DNA of 64,000 bases from Pycnococcus provasolii (GCA_049487715.1 CP150560.1:661790-725789), one strand, 5' to 3'; positions 10,420 through 21,600 are shown, counted from the first letter of the stretch. Notes: a model not told the origin generated them from the sequence alone. A program made the numbers and translations.

Positions 10420-12543
10420 ATGCCCCACCCCACGTCGTCCCGCTACTGCTCGCAACTACCTCGCTGCTGTGTCGTTGGCGTCGCCACGCTGAACCAGTGG
10501 GCGCTGGACTTCGAGGGTAACTTGCGTCGAATCAAAGCTTCGATTTCACGTGCGCGGTCACTTTCATGCACCTACCTCCTCGGCCCCGAGCTCTCCGTCA
10601 CGGGATACGGATGCGAAGATCACTTCCTCGAACTTGACACAGAAACGCACTCTTGGGAAGCACTATGCGCTTTGCTCCGTGACGGATTCACCGAGTCCGT
10701 CGTCGTCGACGTGGGCATGCCCATCGTGCACAGAGGCGTGCGCTACAACTGCCGCGTCGTCATGCTCGACGGGAAAATCCTACTCATAAGACCCAAGCGG
10801 TGCTTAGCGGATGACGGAAACTACAGAGAACCGAGGTACTTCACGCCGTGGAGACGAACGAACACGGTGGAAAATTATCACCTTCCTGACGTCGTGCGTG
10901 CCGTGCACGGCCAGGAAACGTGCCCTTTCGGAGACGCCATCCTGCGGTTCGACGACACGACGCTCGGGTTCGAAACGTGCGAGGAACTCTTCACGCCGGA
11001 TGCGCCGCACATACGACTCGCGCTGAACGGCGTCGAAATCATTGCGAACGGAAGTGGGAGCCACCACCAACTGCGCAAACTCAACCAGCGTCTTGACCTC
11101 ATACAGAGCCCCACGAGGAAAATGGGTGGAGTGTACCTGTACGCCAACTGCAGAGGGTGCGACGGCGGACGACTCTACTACGACGGATGCAGCTGCGTCG
11201 TGTCAAACGGCGACTTAGTCGCGCAAGGATCGCAGTTCGCCGTCGAGGAGGTGGAGGTCACCACCGCTCGTGTTGACCTAGACAGCGTCGTGAGCCACCG
11301 CGCGGCATTTCGATCCATGGCTGACCAGGCGTCGCACGAAACGCCTCTTGCGGAGGTCCATGTTAAGTTTCGACTATGCAGCACCGCCGAAGACTGCGTG
11401 CCGTCAGACGCCATATCACCGCACATACACACGCCAGAAGAAGAGATCGCGCTTGGGCCCGCGTGCTGGCTCTGGGACTACCTGCGACGCAGCCGCGCGT
11501 CGGGTTACCTCCTCCCCCTATCCGGTGGTGCGGACTCGAGCTCCACCGCCGCCATCGTCGGGTCCATGTGCCAGCTTGCGTGCACGGCGGCACGATCGGA
11601 CGCACGTGTTGCCTCGGACGTGCGTCGCCTCGCGCAACTTGCGGATAATCAGCCGCTTCCCATTCCCAACAAGCTCGCCGCTTGCGTGTTCACTACGCTG
11701 TACCTTGGCACGGAGAACAGCGGCGTAGAAACGCGCAAGCGATCCGAGGAGCTTGCCAAGGAGGTGGGCGCGCGTCACATGGACGTTCGGGTAGACAGCC
11801 TCGTCGCGGCGCTCGTCGCGCTCTTTGCGGCGGTGACTGGAAAGAAACCTCGATTCAAGGTTCACGGTGGCACGATCGCGGAAAACCTCGCTCTGCAGAA
11901 CATTCAGGCACGGCTGCGCATGGTTGTCAGCTTCCTGTTCGCGCAGCTGCTACCGTGGGTGCGCGGTGAGAGCGGGTTCCTGCTCGTGCTTGGCTCAGCG
12001 AACGTTGACGAGGCTCTGCGCGGCTACATGACGAAGTACGACTGCAGCAGCGCGGACATCAACCCGATCGGAGGCATCTCCAAGGTGGATCTCAAGGCAT
12101 TCCTGCGCTGGGGTGCGGATAATCTCGGCTATCCGAGCTTGGCAAAGGTGGAAGCGGCACCGCCCACCGCCGAGCTCGAGCCTCTCGCGGAAAATGGAGA
12201 AGTGGCTCAGACGGACGAGGTGGACATGGGTATGACGTACGCGGAGTTGAGCGTATTTGGCCGTCTTCGCAAGATGGCGCGCCTTGGTCCCGTTTCCATG
12301 TTCCAGCGCCTGAGACATCAGTGGGCGAGCATGCATAGCGCGTCGGAGGTGGCCACGAAGGTGAAGCGATTCTTCACATACTACGCAATGAATCGGCATA
12401 AGATGACAACGCTGACGCCAAGTTATCATGCTGAAAGCTACTCCCCAGACGACAACCGCTATGATCTACGCCCGTTTCTCTACAACACAAAATGGCCGTG
12501 GCAATTTGCGCGCATCGACCAGCTCGCGGCGACTGGCAAGTGA
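10420..12543 (+). CDS. NADSYN: Glutamine-dependent NAD+ synthetase
   Basis: Final step of NAD biosynthesis: amidates nicotinate adenine dinucleotide to NAD+ using ATP and ammonia released from glutamine. 707 residues from ATG 10420; an in-frame ATG at 10327 would add 31 low-complexity residues and is less likely. The N-terminal nitrilase-type glutaminase domain shows the catalytic triad context: Glu in GPELSVTGYGCEDHF, Lys in RPKRCLADDGNYRE, and Cys in GFETCEELFTPDAPH. The C-terminal synthetase domain has the PP-loop LSGGADSSSTA, then GSANVDEALRGYMTKYDCSS and the C-terminal FFTYYAMNRHKMTTLTPSYH and YDLRPFLY typical of the eukaryotic enzyme. Length matches the family. No intron seen. Probably cytosolic. 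Confidence 0.96.
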   Translation: MPHPTSSRYCSQLPRCCVVGVATLNQWALDFEGNLRRIKASISRARSLSCTYLLGPELSVTGYGCEDHFLELDTETHSWEALCALLRDGFTESVVVDVGMPIVHRGVRYNCRVVMLDGKILLIRPKRCLADDGNYREPRYFTPWRRTNTVENYHLPDVVRAVHGQETCPFGDAILRFDDTTLGFETCEELFTPDAPHIRLALNGVEIIANGSGSHHQLRKLNQRLDLIQSPTRKMGGVYLYANCRGCDGGRLYYDGCSCVVSNGDLVAQGSQFAVEEVEVTTARVDLDSVVSHRAAFRSMADQASHETPLAEVHVKFRLCSTAEDCVPSDAISPHIHTPEEEIALGPACWLWDYLRRSRASGYLLPLSGGADSSSTAAIVGSMCQLACTAARSDARVASDVRRLAQLADNQPLPIPNKLAACVFTTLYLGTENSGVETRKRSEELAKEVGARHMDVRVDSLVAALVALFAAVTGKKPRFKVHGGTIAENLALQNIQARLRMVVSFLFAQLLPWVRGESGFLLVLGSANVDEALRGYMTKYDCSSADINPIGGISKVDLKAFLRWGADNLGYPSLAKVEAAPPTAELEPLAENGEVAQTDEVDMGMTYAELSVFGRLRKMARLGPVSMFQRLRHQWASMHSASEVATKVKRFFTYYAMNRHKMTTLTPSYHAESYSPDDNRYDLRPFLYNTKWPWQFARIDQLAATGK

Positions 12544-12659
12544 AGCAACAATGTGCGTCATTAGTTATTTATTTAATTTCTTCTACCAAATACCATTAAT
12601 CTTGATATACGTCTCCCATTCTCCGTATGTAGTAGTATTTTGCTGCGGGATCTCTCACC

Positions 12660-15089
12660 TCACTTGCTTGTCTTAACCTTCGACTCAAGCTCGCGAATGC
12701 GCTCGAGAAGCCACGACTCGCGTGCCTCGAGCTCCTCCACCGAGCGAGAGGCTGACACGTCCGCTGGCTTGCCCGTCGTTTCCATCAGGTATTCGTCCAT
12801 CACCTCCTTCAAATCTGCAATCAGGTCCTCGGCATCCTCGATACCAGCACTGATTCTCACCAAGTCATCCGTCAGGCCGCGCTCCGCTCGCACCTCCGCG
12901 GGAATGGACGCATGCGACATGAAGCAAGGCATGGAGATCAGGCTGCTCACGCTGCCAAAGCTGACGGTGATCTTGAACAGCTTCGACTTCTCGCAGATTG
13001 CGCGGCTCGCGTTGACATCGTGCGTGTTGAACGACAGCAGGCTCCCGTACCCCGACGCCTGCCTTCGCTGCACGTCGTGATTTGCGTGCGTCTCTAGCCC
13101 AGGGTAGTGCACGCGCGAAACGAGCGGGTGCTTTTCGAGGAAGCGCGCAATCTTCATGGCGTTATCCGACTGCTTGTCCATGCGAAGCTTCATCGTCTTA
13201 ATTCCTCGAATGCTCAGCCAGCAGTCGAAAGGAGAAGCGGCAGTTCCCTCCGAGTTCTGGTGGAAGTAGATCTCGTCGCCGAGTTCCTTTCCCTTCGTGG
13301 TCAGCAGGCCTGCGGTGACGTCACTGTGTCCCGCGATGAACTTCGTTGCCGAGGTCATCGAGACATCTGCGCCGAGATCGAGAGGGCGCTGGTACACGGG
13401 CGCCATGATGGAGTTATCCACGCAAATGACGGTGTCCGGATTCGCCTTCTTAGCCATGGCCGAGATGCGCTGCAGGTCGATCACCTGCATGCGCGGATTC
13501 GTCGGCGACTCGAGCATGAGCAGCTTCACCTTGTTCTTGTTCAGCGCCGACTCCACCGCATCGAGGTCTGACATAACGACGTGCACGACATTGATATCCT
13601 GCTTCGGAAGCACGGAGCCGAGCAGGCGGCTCGTTCCACCGTAGATGTCGTCGCCGGCGAGGATCGTTTCTCCGCTGCGCACAATACGAGTCACCGCGGT
13701 GAGTGCCGCCATACCGCTCGCAAAAGCGAAACCTCGGTCACCACCCTCGAGCTCAGCAATGTGGTGCTCGAGTTGGGCCCGCGTGGGATTGCCACTTCGC
13801 GTGTAGTCGTACGGCCCCATCGAAACGGCATCTGGCTGTTTGAACGTTGCTGTCTGATATAGCGGCGGAGCCACCGCGGCGTACGGATCGTCGCACGGAT
13901 CCGTGGGGTGCACGAGTCTCGTGTCCATGCCCCAGGAGTCTTTTCCGGTGCCGCGGGAGGTTGAGGGTGCACCATTCGACTCGGGCATTCCTCCTGACGA
14001 TGCGGCGAAAATGGACGAGGGTGCGGTTGCAGAATCCGCCGAGTCACGCGGAGGCGCCTTAGCGGCCATGTCCTGAAGATCTTTCCACAGATTCGCTTCC
14101 ACTTCGATGGATCCGGCGCGCTCGTTCGCATCCTCGACGCGATCTCCTCTCTCGCCGGGCAGGAGAATCTCTCCATGATCGGGAAGGGGCTCGCACTTCT
14201 TCACGCGTCGGCACACCGTGTCCACGCGTCGTTGGAACTCGTCAGCCGTCCATCCCAGCTGCTTCGGGTCGATGCACACGACAAGGTTTCCCCAGCTCTT
14301 CTTCGCCTTCTTGTCTTCGATGGCTGCATTCGTCAGCGCTCCTCCGAGGAGCTCAACAAGCAGCGCCAGAGACGACCCCTTGTGGCCTCCGTCAAAGACG
14401 CGGATGGCACCACCGTCGAGCACCTCAGACGGGTCGGTGGTGACACGGCCTGCGGCGTCCTGCGCGACACCTTCTGGAATTTTCCGGCCGGCTGTTTTCG
14501 CCTCAAGCAGCCCGAAGAGCGCATACGCGGACGTTGCGAGGTCCATGACGAGCGGGCTGGACGTGTCTGAGGTTGGAAATCCTGCGGCGATCGGGTTCGT
14601 CCCGAATAGCGCCTCCTTGCTTCCGTACGGCGCGACGAACTCCGGGCTCTGCGCGAAGGCGAGGCATATGACGCCTTGCTTCGCCGCCTGTCTGCAGTAG
14701 TACCCGAGCGCGCCTGTGGATGTGGACGTGTTGTGCGTTCCCACGATTCCCACACCGGCGCTCTTCGCCTTTTGCACCGCCATTTCCGTTGCGCGATACA
14801 GGACCGCCATGCCCACTTCTCTGTTTCCGTTGATGCGCGCGCACGTCGCGGTATCGTGCTCGACGCGCATGGGCGTCGCATCTTCGTTCCTCGCGAGTCC
14901 GTTGGTTGTGATTTTGATGATTCCCTGGTTGTTTCCCCTCATTTGCGCGTACATCATGACGTCAAGGAGCACGGCGGCGTCGTTGGCGCTGTACCCGATG
15001 GTTCGTATGGCGTCGAGCGCGGTATCTCTGAGCTCCTGCATGTCGACGAGCACATCTGACGACGATGAACCCGAGCCTGACGAGTTCAT
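12660..15089 (-). CDS. Fusion of LDH2/MDG2-type malate/lactate dehydrogenase with cystathionine beta-lyase
   Basis: One uninterrupted 809-residue frame joins two enzymes. Residues about 10-345 match the Ldh_2 family of NAD(P)-dependent malate/L-lactate/ureidoglycolate dehydrogenases (GVGIVGTHNTSTSTGALGYY, ALFGTNPIAAGFPT, GHKGSSLALLVELLGGAL). After a Ser/Pro-rich linker (about 350-385), residues 390-785 are a PLP-dependent Cys/Met metabolism enzyme closest in my judgement to plant cystathionine beta-lyase (YDYTRSGNPTRAQLEHHIAEL, GDDIYGGTSRLLG). Its Schiff-base lysine is K583 in SATKFIAGHSD, followed by GYGSLLSFNT and VSFGSVSSLISMPC. The lyase makes homocysteine, pyruvate and ammonia; the partner domain could reduce pyruvate or another 2-oxoacid. 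No transit peptide at this start; a 5' exon could exist in the pyrimidine-rich upstream sequence. Confidence 0.9.
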   Translation of the reverse strand: MNSSGSGSSSSDVLVDMQELRDTALDAIRTIGYSANDAAVLLDVMMYAQMRGNNQGIIKITTNGLARNEDATPMRVEHDTATCARINGNREVGMAVLYRATEMAVQKAKSAGVGIVGTHNTSTSTGALGYYCRQAAKQGVICLAFAQSPEFVAPYGSKEALFGTNPIAAGFPTSDTSSPLVMDLATSAYALFGLLEAKTAGRKIPEGVAQDAAGRVTTDPSEVLDGGAIRVFDGGHKGSSLALLVELLGGALTNAAIEDKKAKKSWGNLVVCIDPKQLGWTADEFQRRVDTVCRRVKKCEPLPDHGEILLPGERGDRVEDANERAGSIEVEANLWKDLQDMAAKAPPRDSADSATAPSSIFAASSGGMPESNGAPSTSRGTGKDSWGMDTRLVHPTDPCDDPYAAVAPPLYQTATFKQPDAVSMGPYDYTRSGNPTRAQLEHHIAELEGGDRGFAFASGMAALTAVTRIVRSGETILAGDDIYGGTSRLLGSVLPKQDINVVHVVMSDLDAVESALNKNKVKLLMLESPTNPRMQVIDLQRISAMAKKANPDTVICVDNSIMAPVYQRPLDLGADVSMTSATKFIAGHSDVTAGLLTTKGKELGDEIYFHQNSEGTAASPFDCWLSIRGIKTMKLRMDKQSDNAMKIARFLEKHPLVSRVHYPGLETHANHDVQRRQASGYGSLLSFNTHDVNASRAICEKSKLFKITVSFGSVSSLISMPCFMSHASIPAEVRAERGLTDDLVRISAGIEDAEDLIADLKEVMDEYLMETTGKPADVSASRSVEELEARESWLLERIRELESKVKTSK

Positions 15090-16327
15090 GATTGCTTGGA
15101 GCGACGGCAGCAGAGGACGAGCAGCAGAGCGAGAACGAGAGGAAGACCGAGAACGAGAGGATGAAGACCCACGCAGAGGAGAAACACCACGAGCAACACG
15201 ACGAGCAGACGCAGAAGACGAGCGACGAGGAGAAAGATGACGAAGACAAGAGTGAAGTCATGACTCAAAAGCCTAACCCAAAAGCCAAGCAAGCCAAGCC
15301 AGCCAAGCAAGCCAATAAGCCAATAAGCAAGGGGAGAGTGAGAATGACACGGGTCAGCAATCAGGATAGGATGTCTGCTCTGCGATGAAGATGATGAAAA
15401 TGGAGGTTCCCGAGCGATGTTGATGAGAAAAGGGGAAGGGAACGAGAAAAGCGATAACAACAACAGCTCTGGGAAAAGGGATCCCGTGGGTTGCGTTGCG
15501 TTGCGTTGGGAAATAAATGGGGATCCCTTCTTGGGGAACCACTGTACGATCCGTTTTCCTTTGCCCGGAGCCGGAAATTCCCGGACCCCGCACTCTATTA
15601 TGCTCGGGTTCGGGGGGTTAGGGTGCTTCCACCGGCGCAGCCTGAACGAAGCTTCGGGCGTCGACGGAGCGGGCGTCAGCAGAGGGCCGAAGACTGCGAA
15701 GAGCGCGCCGACGACCACGCGTCCACGGCTCCACGCCTGGTGTGAGGCTCGAGGACGTGCTCCCAACGCTCAAGACCGACGGGCACTCGGGCAGGCTCGC
15801 TCTTTCTCGAACAACGAACGTGCCGTAGGTCAACTCTCTGCAATCCGCCGTGGAAGGACCTCGAGCGGTTGGCGCAGTTGCTGTGGGAGACGCGAGTGCT
15901 CAGCAACAGTGGTGGTGGTTCGCGCTCGCGCCTTGACGGCGGTGGCTGACACCCCGCCTTCAGGCTTCTTTTGGACGCCGCGCGCGCAGTTTTCGCTCTA
16001 GTGCTACTTCCGCTAGTGCGGTACTGGCGGCCTGGCGCTGGCGCAGGAGTACCCACCGACTACTTCGGCGACGCTTCGGCTGCCGCGAAGCGTCGCCGAA
16101 CGACAAATCACAGAGAGCTCGCGAAAGGCGCGCGGGCTGAGGTCTTGGAGACGCTCGGCGAGCAAGGCGAAGCGAGCTTGAACGCGTAATCTATACCAAG
16201 AGAGAAATCATGAATTGAGATTCGATTATTCGGGGATGGATTTCCCCTGGAATTCTTCGGGGCAGATTTTCCAGCTCTTCTCCACCATACGATTCTTCCC
16301 TCATCATCCTCGGGGGGAAATCCATTC
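15090..16327. other. Intergenic region with a possible unresolved gene fragment
   Basis: Upstream of both the fusion enzyme (minus) and the ABC1 kinase (plus). 15090-15270 is purine-rich on the plus strand. 15610-15625 contains a GGGGGTTAGGG word. The stretch 15745-16189 on the plus strand is GC-rich and reads partly like coding sequence in one frame interrupted by a single TGA near 15947 (see the separate entry). Nothing else is recognised. Confidence 0.5.
15745..16189 (+). pseudogene. Unrecognised coding-like fragment with one internal stop
   Basis: One plus-strand frame reads NPPWKDLERLAQLLWETRVL, then a TGA near 15947, then DAARAVFALVLLPLVRYWRP, PTDYFGDASAAAKRRR and a tail ending LGEQGEASLNA with stop at 16187-16189. 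An intron of about 80 bp (phase 1 at both ends, acceptor GCGCAG at about 15990) would bypass the TGA, but the donor is weak and lacks the GTACGT seen elsewhere. No ATG was found in frame. It may be a small intron-containing gene, a decayed gene, or chance. Confidence 0.25.
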
Positions 16328-18316
16328 ATGGGTAGCCCCATGGCCGTGGCGCCTCTCTCGCGTTCGCGTTCGCCTTCGCCTTCGCCTTCGCGTTCGCGGT
16401 GCTCTCGCTCTCATGCTCACGGGGTGCTTAGGGTGGTTTCGGGTGTGCGTGATGACGTTCCTGGCCATTCTTTGTGCTTTGGCACGGGTGGCGTTGGCTT
16501 GCGTTTGGCTGCTTCCAACCCCTCTTTCGTCGGTATTCATGGTTTGATCCATACGGGAACAAGAAGTAGCAGAAGAAGAAGATGTTCGCGAAATCTTCTT
16601 CAGCGACTTCACGCAGCGACCACCAATATGGTGGTGGACAGCCCTGATACGGCGCACCACGCAGGCTTAGCCGCAGAGATGTCAATCGACGCCATCAACT
16701 TGGCGGCGCGCGTCATCGCAGTCACGCTGCAGTTCTCGAAAATGATCGCAAACACTGCTGTCAACATCACCGCGGAGAACGAGAGGGACGTGTCGAAAAA
16801 GGCTTTGTTAGCACGCGAATTTGCGGACGTGGCGCCAAAGCTAGGACCGACGTTTGTCAAACTTGGACAGACACTCGCCAGTCGACCGGATATCATCGGC
16901 GTCGCCGCGGCTTCCACGCTCGAAACGCTGCAAGACGCCGCGCCGCCGTTCGACGCCAAGGAAGCCGCGAAAGTCATCCGCGACGAACTCGGCAGTGCCG
17001 ACGACCAAACTATTCGCGAATCAGACGCGCTTCCTGCTGGACTGTTCACGGAGACGCACCTTCCACGCACACCCATCGCCGCGGCATCTTTTGGACAGGT
17101 GTACCGTCTGCACAGAGCCAGCGACGGCGTCGCGCTCGCCGTCAAAGTGCAGCGCCCGGGCGCGCTGCGACGCGTTGCGCTCGACGTCGTGCTGCTCAGA
17201 AAATCGTTGCGAGTCGTCAGCAAGGCGGCTGGCACGTCCACGGACTTCAGCTACCTCGCGGACGAGGTGGGACGCGCGCTGTACGGCGAGCTGGACTACA
17301 TCGCAGAGGCTGCGAACAGCGAGAAATTTGCCGCATTGCACGCGTCGTGCGTACCACGTCCGTGCGTTCCCGCAGTTGTCAGAGATGGGTACACGACCAC
17401 GCGCATCCTCACGACGAGGTGGGTGAACGGCGCAAGTCCCAAGGAGCTGCTCGCCACCGCGAGGGACTCAGGAAGCGACAAGGCACGCCGCGACGCGCTG
17501 CAGCTTGTCGACCTCGGCGTCGCGTGCAGTCTTGCGCAGCTGCTTGACACGAAGTACATGCACGGAGACCCACACAGCGGCAATCTGCTGCTAGCACCAG
17601 CGGGAGCGAACGACCAGTCGGCATTCGCTGGCATGGAGCACGAGGCGAACGTCGTGGATGAACCTAGGCTCGTGTACCTCGATTTTGGGAGCGTGGTGGA
17701 GGTCACGCCAGAGCACGCAAGCGCGATGCTCGCTTCGCTCGTGCATCTGCATCGCAACGATTGGCGCGCCTTTGCAATGGATCTTGGCGGAATGGGTCTG
17801 TTTAAGCCAGGAACGGATGCCGAGGCTGTAGCAGATGCCGTTGCCGAGAGCTTTGGAGGGAGCAGTGACAACAACAACGGAGAACCTGTTTCGCCTTCGT
17901 TCACGGCGATTGCCAAGGGACTTGCAAAGGTGGCTCTCAAGTTTCGATTCCGTCTTCCCGGCTACTACGTCGTTGTCGTCCGATCGCTCGCAACGCTCGA
18001 GGGTGTAGCGCTCGCGGCGGATCCGAACTTCAAAATTGTGCGCGCGGCGTACCCGCGAGCCATTGCTCAGCTGCTGAGCGCCTCGGCGGGAGATCCCAAG
18101 GGACGCGAGCTTCTTGAGGAAATTGACATCGCTTCGCTGCGCGGTGCTACACGCGGCGGCGCCGATGTTCGGAAGTTTGCCACACGCGGTGGCGCGCAGG
18201 GCCTGCGGCAGCTCATGATGCTATTGCTTGTGGGGGTAAAGGTTGTCATGAAAGGACTGCTAAAAGTAATGGCAAGCATGCTCACGCGAATGAAGCGCCG
18301 CCTGGCATTTGTATGA
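16328..18316 (+). CDS. ABC1/ADCK/UbiB-family atypical kinase (ABC1K)
   Basis: Atypical protein-kinase-like ATPase that supports quinone/prenyl-lipid metabolism in mitochondria or plastids. 662 residues from ATG 16328. The first 100 residues are Arg/Ser-rich without acidic clusters, consistent with an organellar transit sequence. Family hallmarks in order are the KxGQ motif in FVKLGQTLASRPDIIG, the Ala-rich loop AAASFGQVY, the lysine in ALAVKVQRPG, ELDYIAEAANSEKF, the catalytic YMHGDPHSGNLLL and the metal-binding YLDFGSVVEV. After the kinase core come a hydrophobic FRFRLPGYYVVVVRSLATLEG stretch and a C-terminal amphipathic tail. Downstream internal ATGs (for example at 16628) are possible starts of the mature region. 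Plastid versus mitochondrial location cannot be decided here. Confidence 0.93.
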   Translation: MGSPMAVAPLSRSRSPSPSPSRSRCSRSHAHGVLRVVSGVRDDVPGHSLCFGTGGVGLRLAASNPSFVGIHGLIHTGTRSSRRRRCSRNLLQRLHAATTNMVVDSPDTAHHAGLAAEMSIDAINLAARVIAVTLQFSKMIANTAVNITAENERDVSKKALLAREFADVAPKLGPTFVKLGQTLASRPDIIGVAAASTLETLQDAAPPFDAKEAAKVIRDELGSADDQTIRESDALPAGLFTETHLPRTPIAAASFGQVYRLHRASDGVALAVKVQRPGALRRVALDVVLLRKSLRVVSKAAGTSTDFSYLADEVGRALYGELDYIAEAANSEKFAALHASCVPRPCVPAVVRDGYTTTRILTTRWVNGASPKELLATARDSGSDKARRDALQLVDLGVACSLAQLLDTKYMHGDPHSGNLLLAPAGANDQSAFAGMEHEANVVDEPRLVYLDFGSVVEVTPEHASAMLASLVHLHRNDWRAFAMDLGGMGLFKPGTDAEAVADAVAESFGGSSDNNNGEPVSPSFTAIAKGLAKVALKFRFRLPGYYVVVVRSLATLEGVALAADPNFKIVRAAYPRAIAQLLSASAGDPKGRELLEEIDIASLRGATRGGADVRKFATRGGAQGLRQLMMLLLVGVKVVMKGLLKVMASMLTRMKRRLAFV

Positions 18317-18331
18317 ATAAACATGAGATTC

Positions 18332-18470
18332 CTCATTCAGTAATGAAGTGTACTTTACTCTGTCCAGCGGTCGTCCATTCACACCATTCACTTTCACCAT
18401 TCAGCCCATTCATTCACCGGCGCCATTCACAGCGCGTTTTTGTACATTGCGCAGGTGATTTCGAAGGTTG
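18332..18470 (+). repeat. Dispersed repeat, copy 1 (3' flank of ABC1K)
   Basis: Starts 16 bases after the ABC1K stop. Shares with 34559-34690 the blocks CATTCAGTAATG, TTTACT, CGGTCGTCCA, CACACC, GCCATTC, CAGCGCGTTTTT, GTACAT, GCGC and TTCGAAG in the same order and strand, with small indels. Extra CCATTCA units occur in this copy. No coding capacity. Confidence 0.8.
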
Positions 18471-18604
18471 TATCACTCTATCAGGGCGCTTTCGTTGGCA
18501 TAGTGAGGTCTCCGGTTGAGACTTCAAAAAGCAACGAGTTGCATGTCTTCTCAGCGAGACATGTGTAGGTGTAAATAAGAATTGTGCACTACATCGAAGA
18601 TTCA

Positions 18605-21600
18605 TTAGATAGGACAACGGCCGAACAGTTTTTCCAACCGTTCGCGTTCGATGACGCTCAGGTTTGTTACGCGTGGCACGGCGCGCATAGAACCTAAGGT
18701 GGCATACACGAGCGGCACCGCCTCGCCCTTGACATCACCGTTTTCGTGCTCCACCGCATCGAAAAGGGCGCGAATGTCCGCGGCATCCACGAAGTAGTCA
18801 GGATCCATCCATTCCTCCGCATCTAGCGTTAAGACATCCGCAGGTGTGCCTGCCGATTGGTCCCACTCCTCGAACTGCGTGCGATTTTCGGGAACGATGG
18901 CGATGGTAGACAGGTCCACCACAGGCGCGTCGGCATGTGCCGCATGCTTCTGATGCTTACGGGAGCTGAACAACCTACCCGTCGACGCTGCCGTCTCACC
19001 CATCTTCGCGAGAAGCCCGCGGCGAAGTCCTCGCTCGGGATTGGGTCCGTGTGGGATGCGACTCGATTCGCCCTTCTTTTTCTTCAGCTTCTTCGGCGCC
19101 GACTTGACGTGCGTGTCCTTCGTCTTGATCTCTCGCTCCTTGCGAATTTCCTCAGCCTCACGCTCCTCCCTCTCCGCGCGCTCTTTCGCGTCGACATCTT
19201 TTTGCTTTTCGCGAGCACGGCGCTCCGCCTCACTCGCGTATCGCTCCGCGGTGGACCACTCATCGGCATCCTCAAAGTTAGGCGCACGCAACGCAGCTGG
19301 GTGCACAATTTCGGCATTTGCACCGCACCGTGCGACCGCTTCCTTGTCCAACAGGTTGCCCGTGTTGAAGTAGCAAGCGAACGGCTCCAAGCGACCCGCC
19401 ATAACAACATCAGACGGCTGAAATCCGCGCGAACGCAGTCCACCGCAGTCCACCGTTGGCGGCACGAGGGAGCGCTTTGCAACCGCGGCAATCGCCAGCA
19501 GGCGGTGAACCTGCGCGCGCCATTGCGGTGAGGCAGCACGCGTGATGTTCGCGTGACCGCGGCCACGCGTCCCGTCCGCACCAGCGAGAGCGAGCGCCCT
19601 TGTATTTCCGAGCAGTTTTTCACCCGCGAGCGGTGAGCTCCCGAGCTGCAAGCGAGAGGAAAGCTGAGTGTGGCTGGAGCTAGCTCCAGCCCTCGCCTCG
19701 TACCATCCATGAGCTCGCAGAATAAAGCGCTTGCCGAGCGCGGGCGAGGCGCTGGGATGCCCCTTAGCACCACCAGCGCTGCCAGGGCGTGCCACGGCCA
19801 GCGCGTCGAATGCCGCGCCGTGAAGTCGTCGAGCTCGCCACTCAGCCTCGCCACCCTGCAGCGTTGAGATGCGGCGCGGCGACAGCACTGCGATGCCCTC
19901 CGCGTAGCGTATGTTTTCGCCGTGTTTGCCAATGGGCGCTTCGATCGTTGCGTTGGGTCGAGCGAGGCGTCGCGGGTGCGCGGTAAATTCAGCATCGCCG
20001 CCAGCATCCGCCCACGCTGGTACGAAAGCATGACCCTCTGCTGACTGCATCGCTTCACGCACGACGACTTCGAATGCGCCGCGACCCCATCCCCAAGACG
20101 CCGCTGCCACGCCTCCGCGCACCATGCCAAGCGCGACGACCGGCTGCATCACTTCGCGGAGCATGTCGCGAAGATTCTCCTGAGCACGCTCCTCCCACGC
20201 CTTGATGAGATTCATCGCCGCACCATTCGATCGAATTCCCCCAATCCCACCACCGAGCCGCGCGTCCATGAACAGCATGCCGCCGTCGAGGCACGGCCAG
20301 CGATTTGCCTCCGCGAGCTCGTCGCCGGGTCGTGGGCAACACTGCGTGGTGTCCGAGGCGCCTTCGTTGCTTCCCATCTCCCATCGTGGACATACATCTG
20401 GCGAGGCTATGAAGGCGGCGGAGATGGGGTCGTCGCCACCGAGACCTGATACCCGCCGACGAGCCGTGTCTACGAAATCGAACGGGTCAGCGAGCAGTGC
20501 CACATCGTTGTCGACAACAAGCACACCGATGCCCTTTTGCGCGGCTACGCCAACGTAATGAGCCGTGGCTAGCTCCATGCGAAGCCGCTTTAGCTGGCGT
20601 GCTTGGAGACGTGCCTGTCCCGGCGCAGTGTTTGCGTGGTACTCTGCCGCATCAAGCCCTTGCTCGTACTCCGAGCTCCACCCGAACGAAGAGCCGACGC
20701 ACGCCACAACGCCGCCAGCCATGAGATAATTGCACGTTTTGGCGTGATTCGTGAGCGTGACGAACATCACGTGGTCGTACCCCAGTTCTGTAAGATGCGC
20801 GTTCACATTTGCCGCCAGGTCGAGCTCGTCGTCATCGTCGACAAACACGAGGATTGCATCGCCGTTCCAGGAGCGAGTCTTCAGCGCGAGTGCGAATTCG
20901 TAGTCAGGTAAGTCGACTCCTTGATGACGAACATCCAGCGCCATGACACGGCCCTTGCTGCGCCGACTCTCGTGCACGGCAATAGAGCTTCTCTGCGGGC
21001 TCCACGGCGGGAGAGGAGGTGGCGGGCTGGGAGGTGGGGGCGGGCTGGGAGGTGGAGGAGGGCTGGGCGGCGGGGGAGGAGGCGGAGCGAATGGCGGCGG
21101 AAATTGCGGCGCGTATGGACTCGGCGGCGGTGGGGGGGAAGGTGGCGGATTCGGCGGCGGCGGCGGCGGCTGTGACGGAGGAATGGGAGGTATGTTAGGT
21201 GGCGGTGGCGACGGCGGCGGTGGGCGCATGCTGTATCGGTACGGATTGATCGCGACATTGCGCTCCGTTTTCGCGCGGTTCTCAGGCTTGGGAATGGCGA
21301 CGCGCCATCCTCTGCCGCCGCCATTTCTGCGGTGCAGCGGCTCGTGCCGGGCCCACCGCCCGTCGACATTCGTGCCTGGATCGTCGAAGACGCCCTCGAG
21401 CATCTTCGACACCTTCTGGTGTCCGTCCGCCGACGTCGCGTCGCCGTCCGACCACACGACCTGCGGCTGCAACACGCTGCTGCGGTGCCGCACGCGCAGC
21501 CGAGGTGGTACGGGTGGCGGCGGCTGAGGACCCACCGGGTCTGGATCAGCTGCCGGTGCAGCTGCCCTAGCTTCCCTCGCTGCTTGAGCTGCACCGACCG

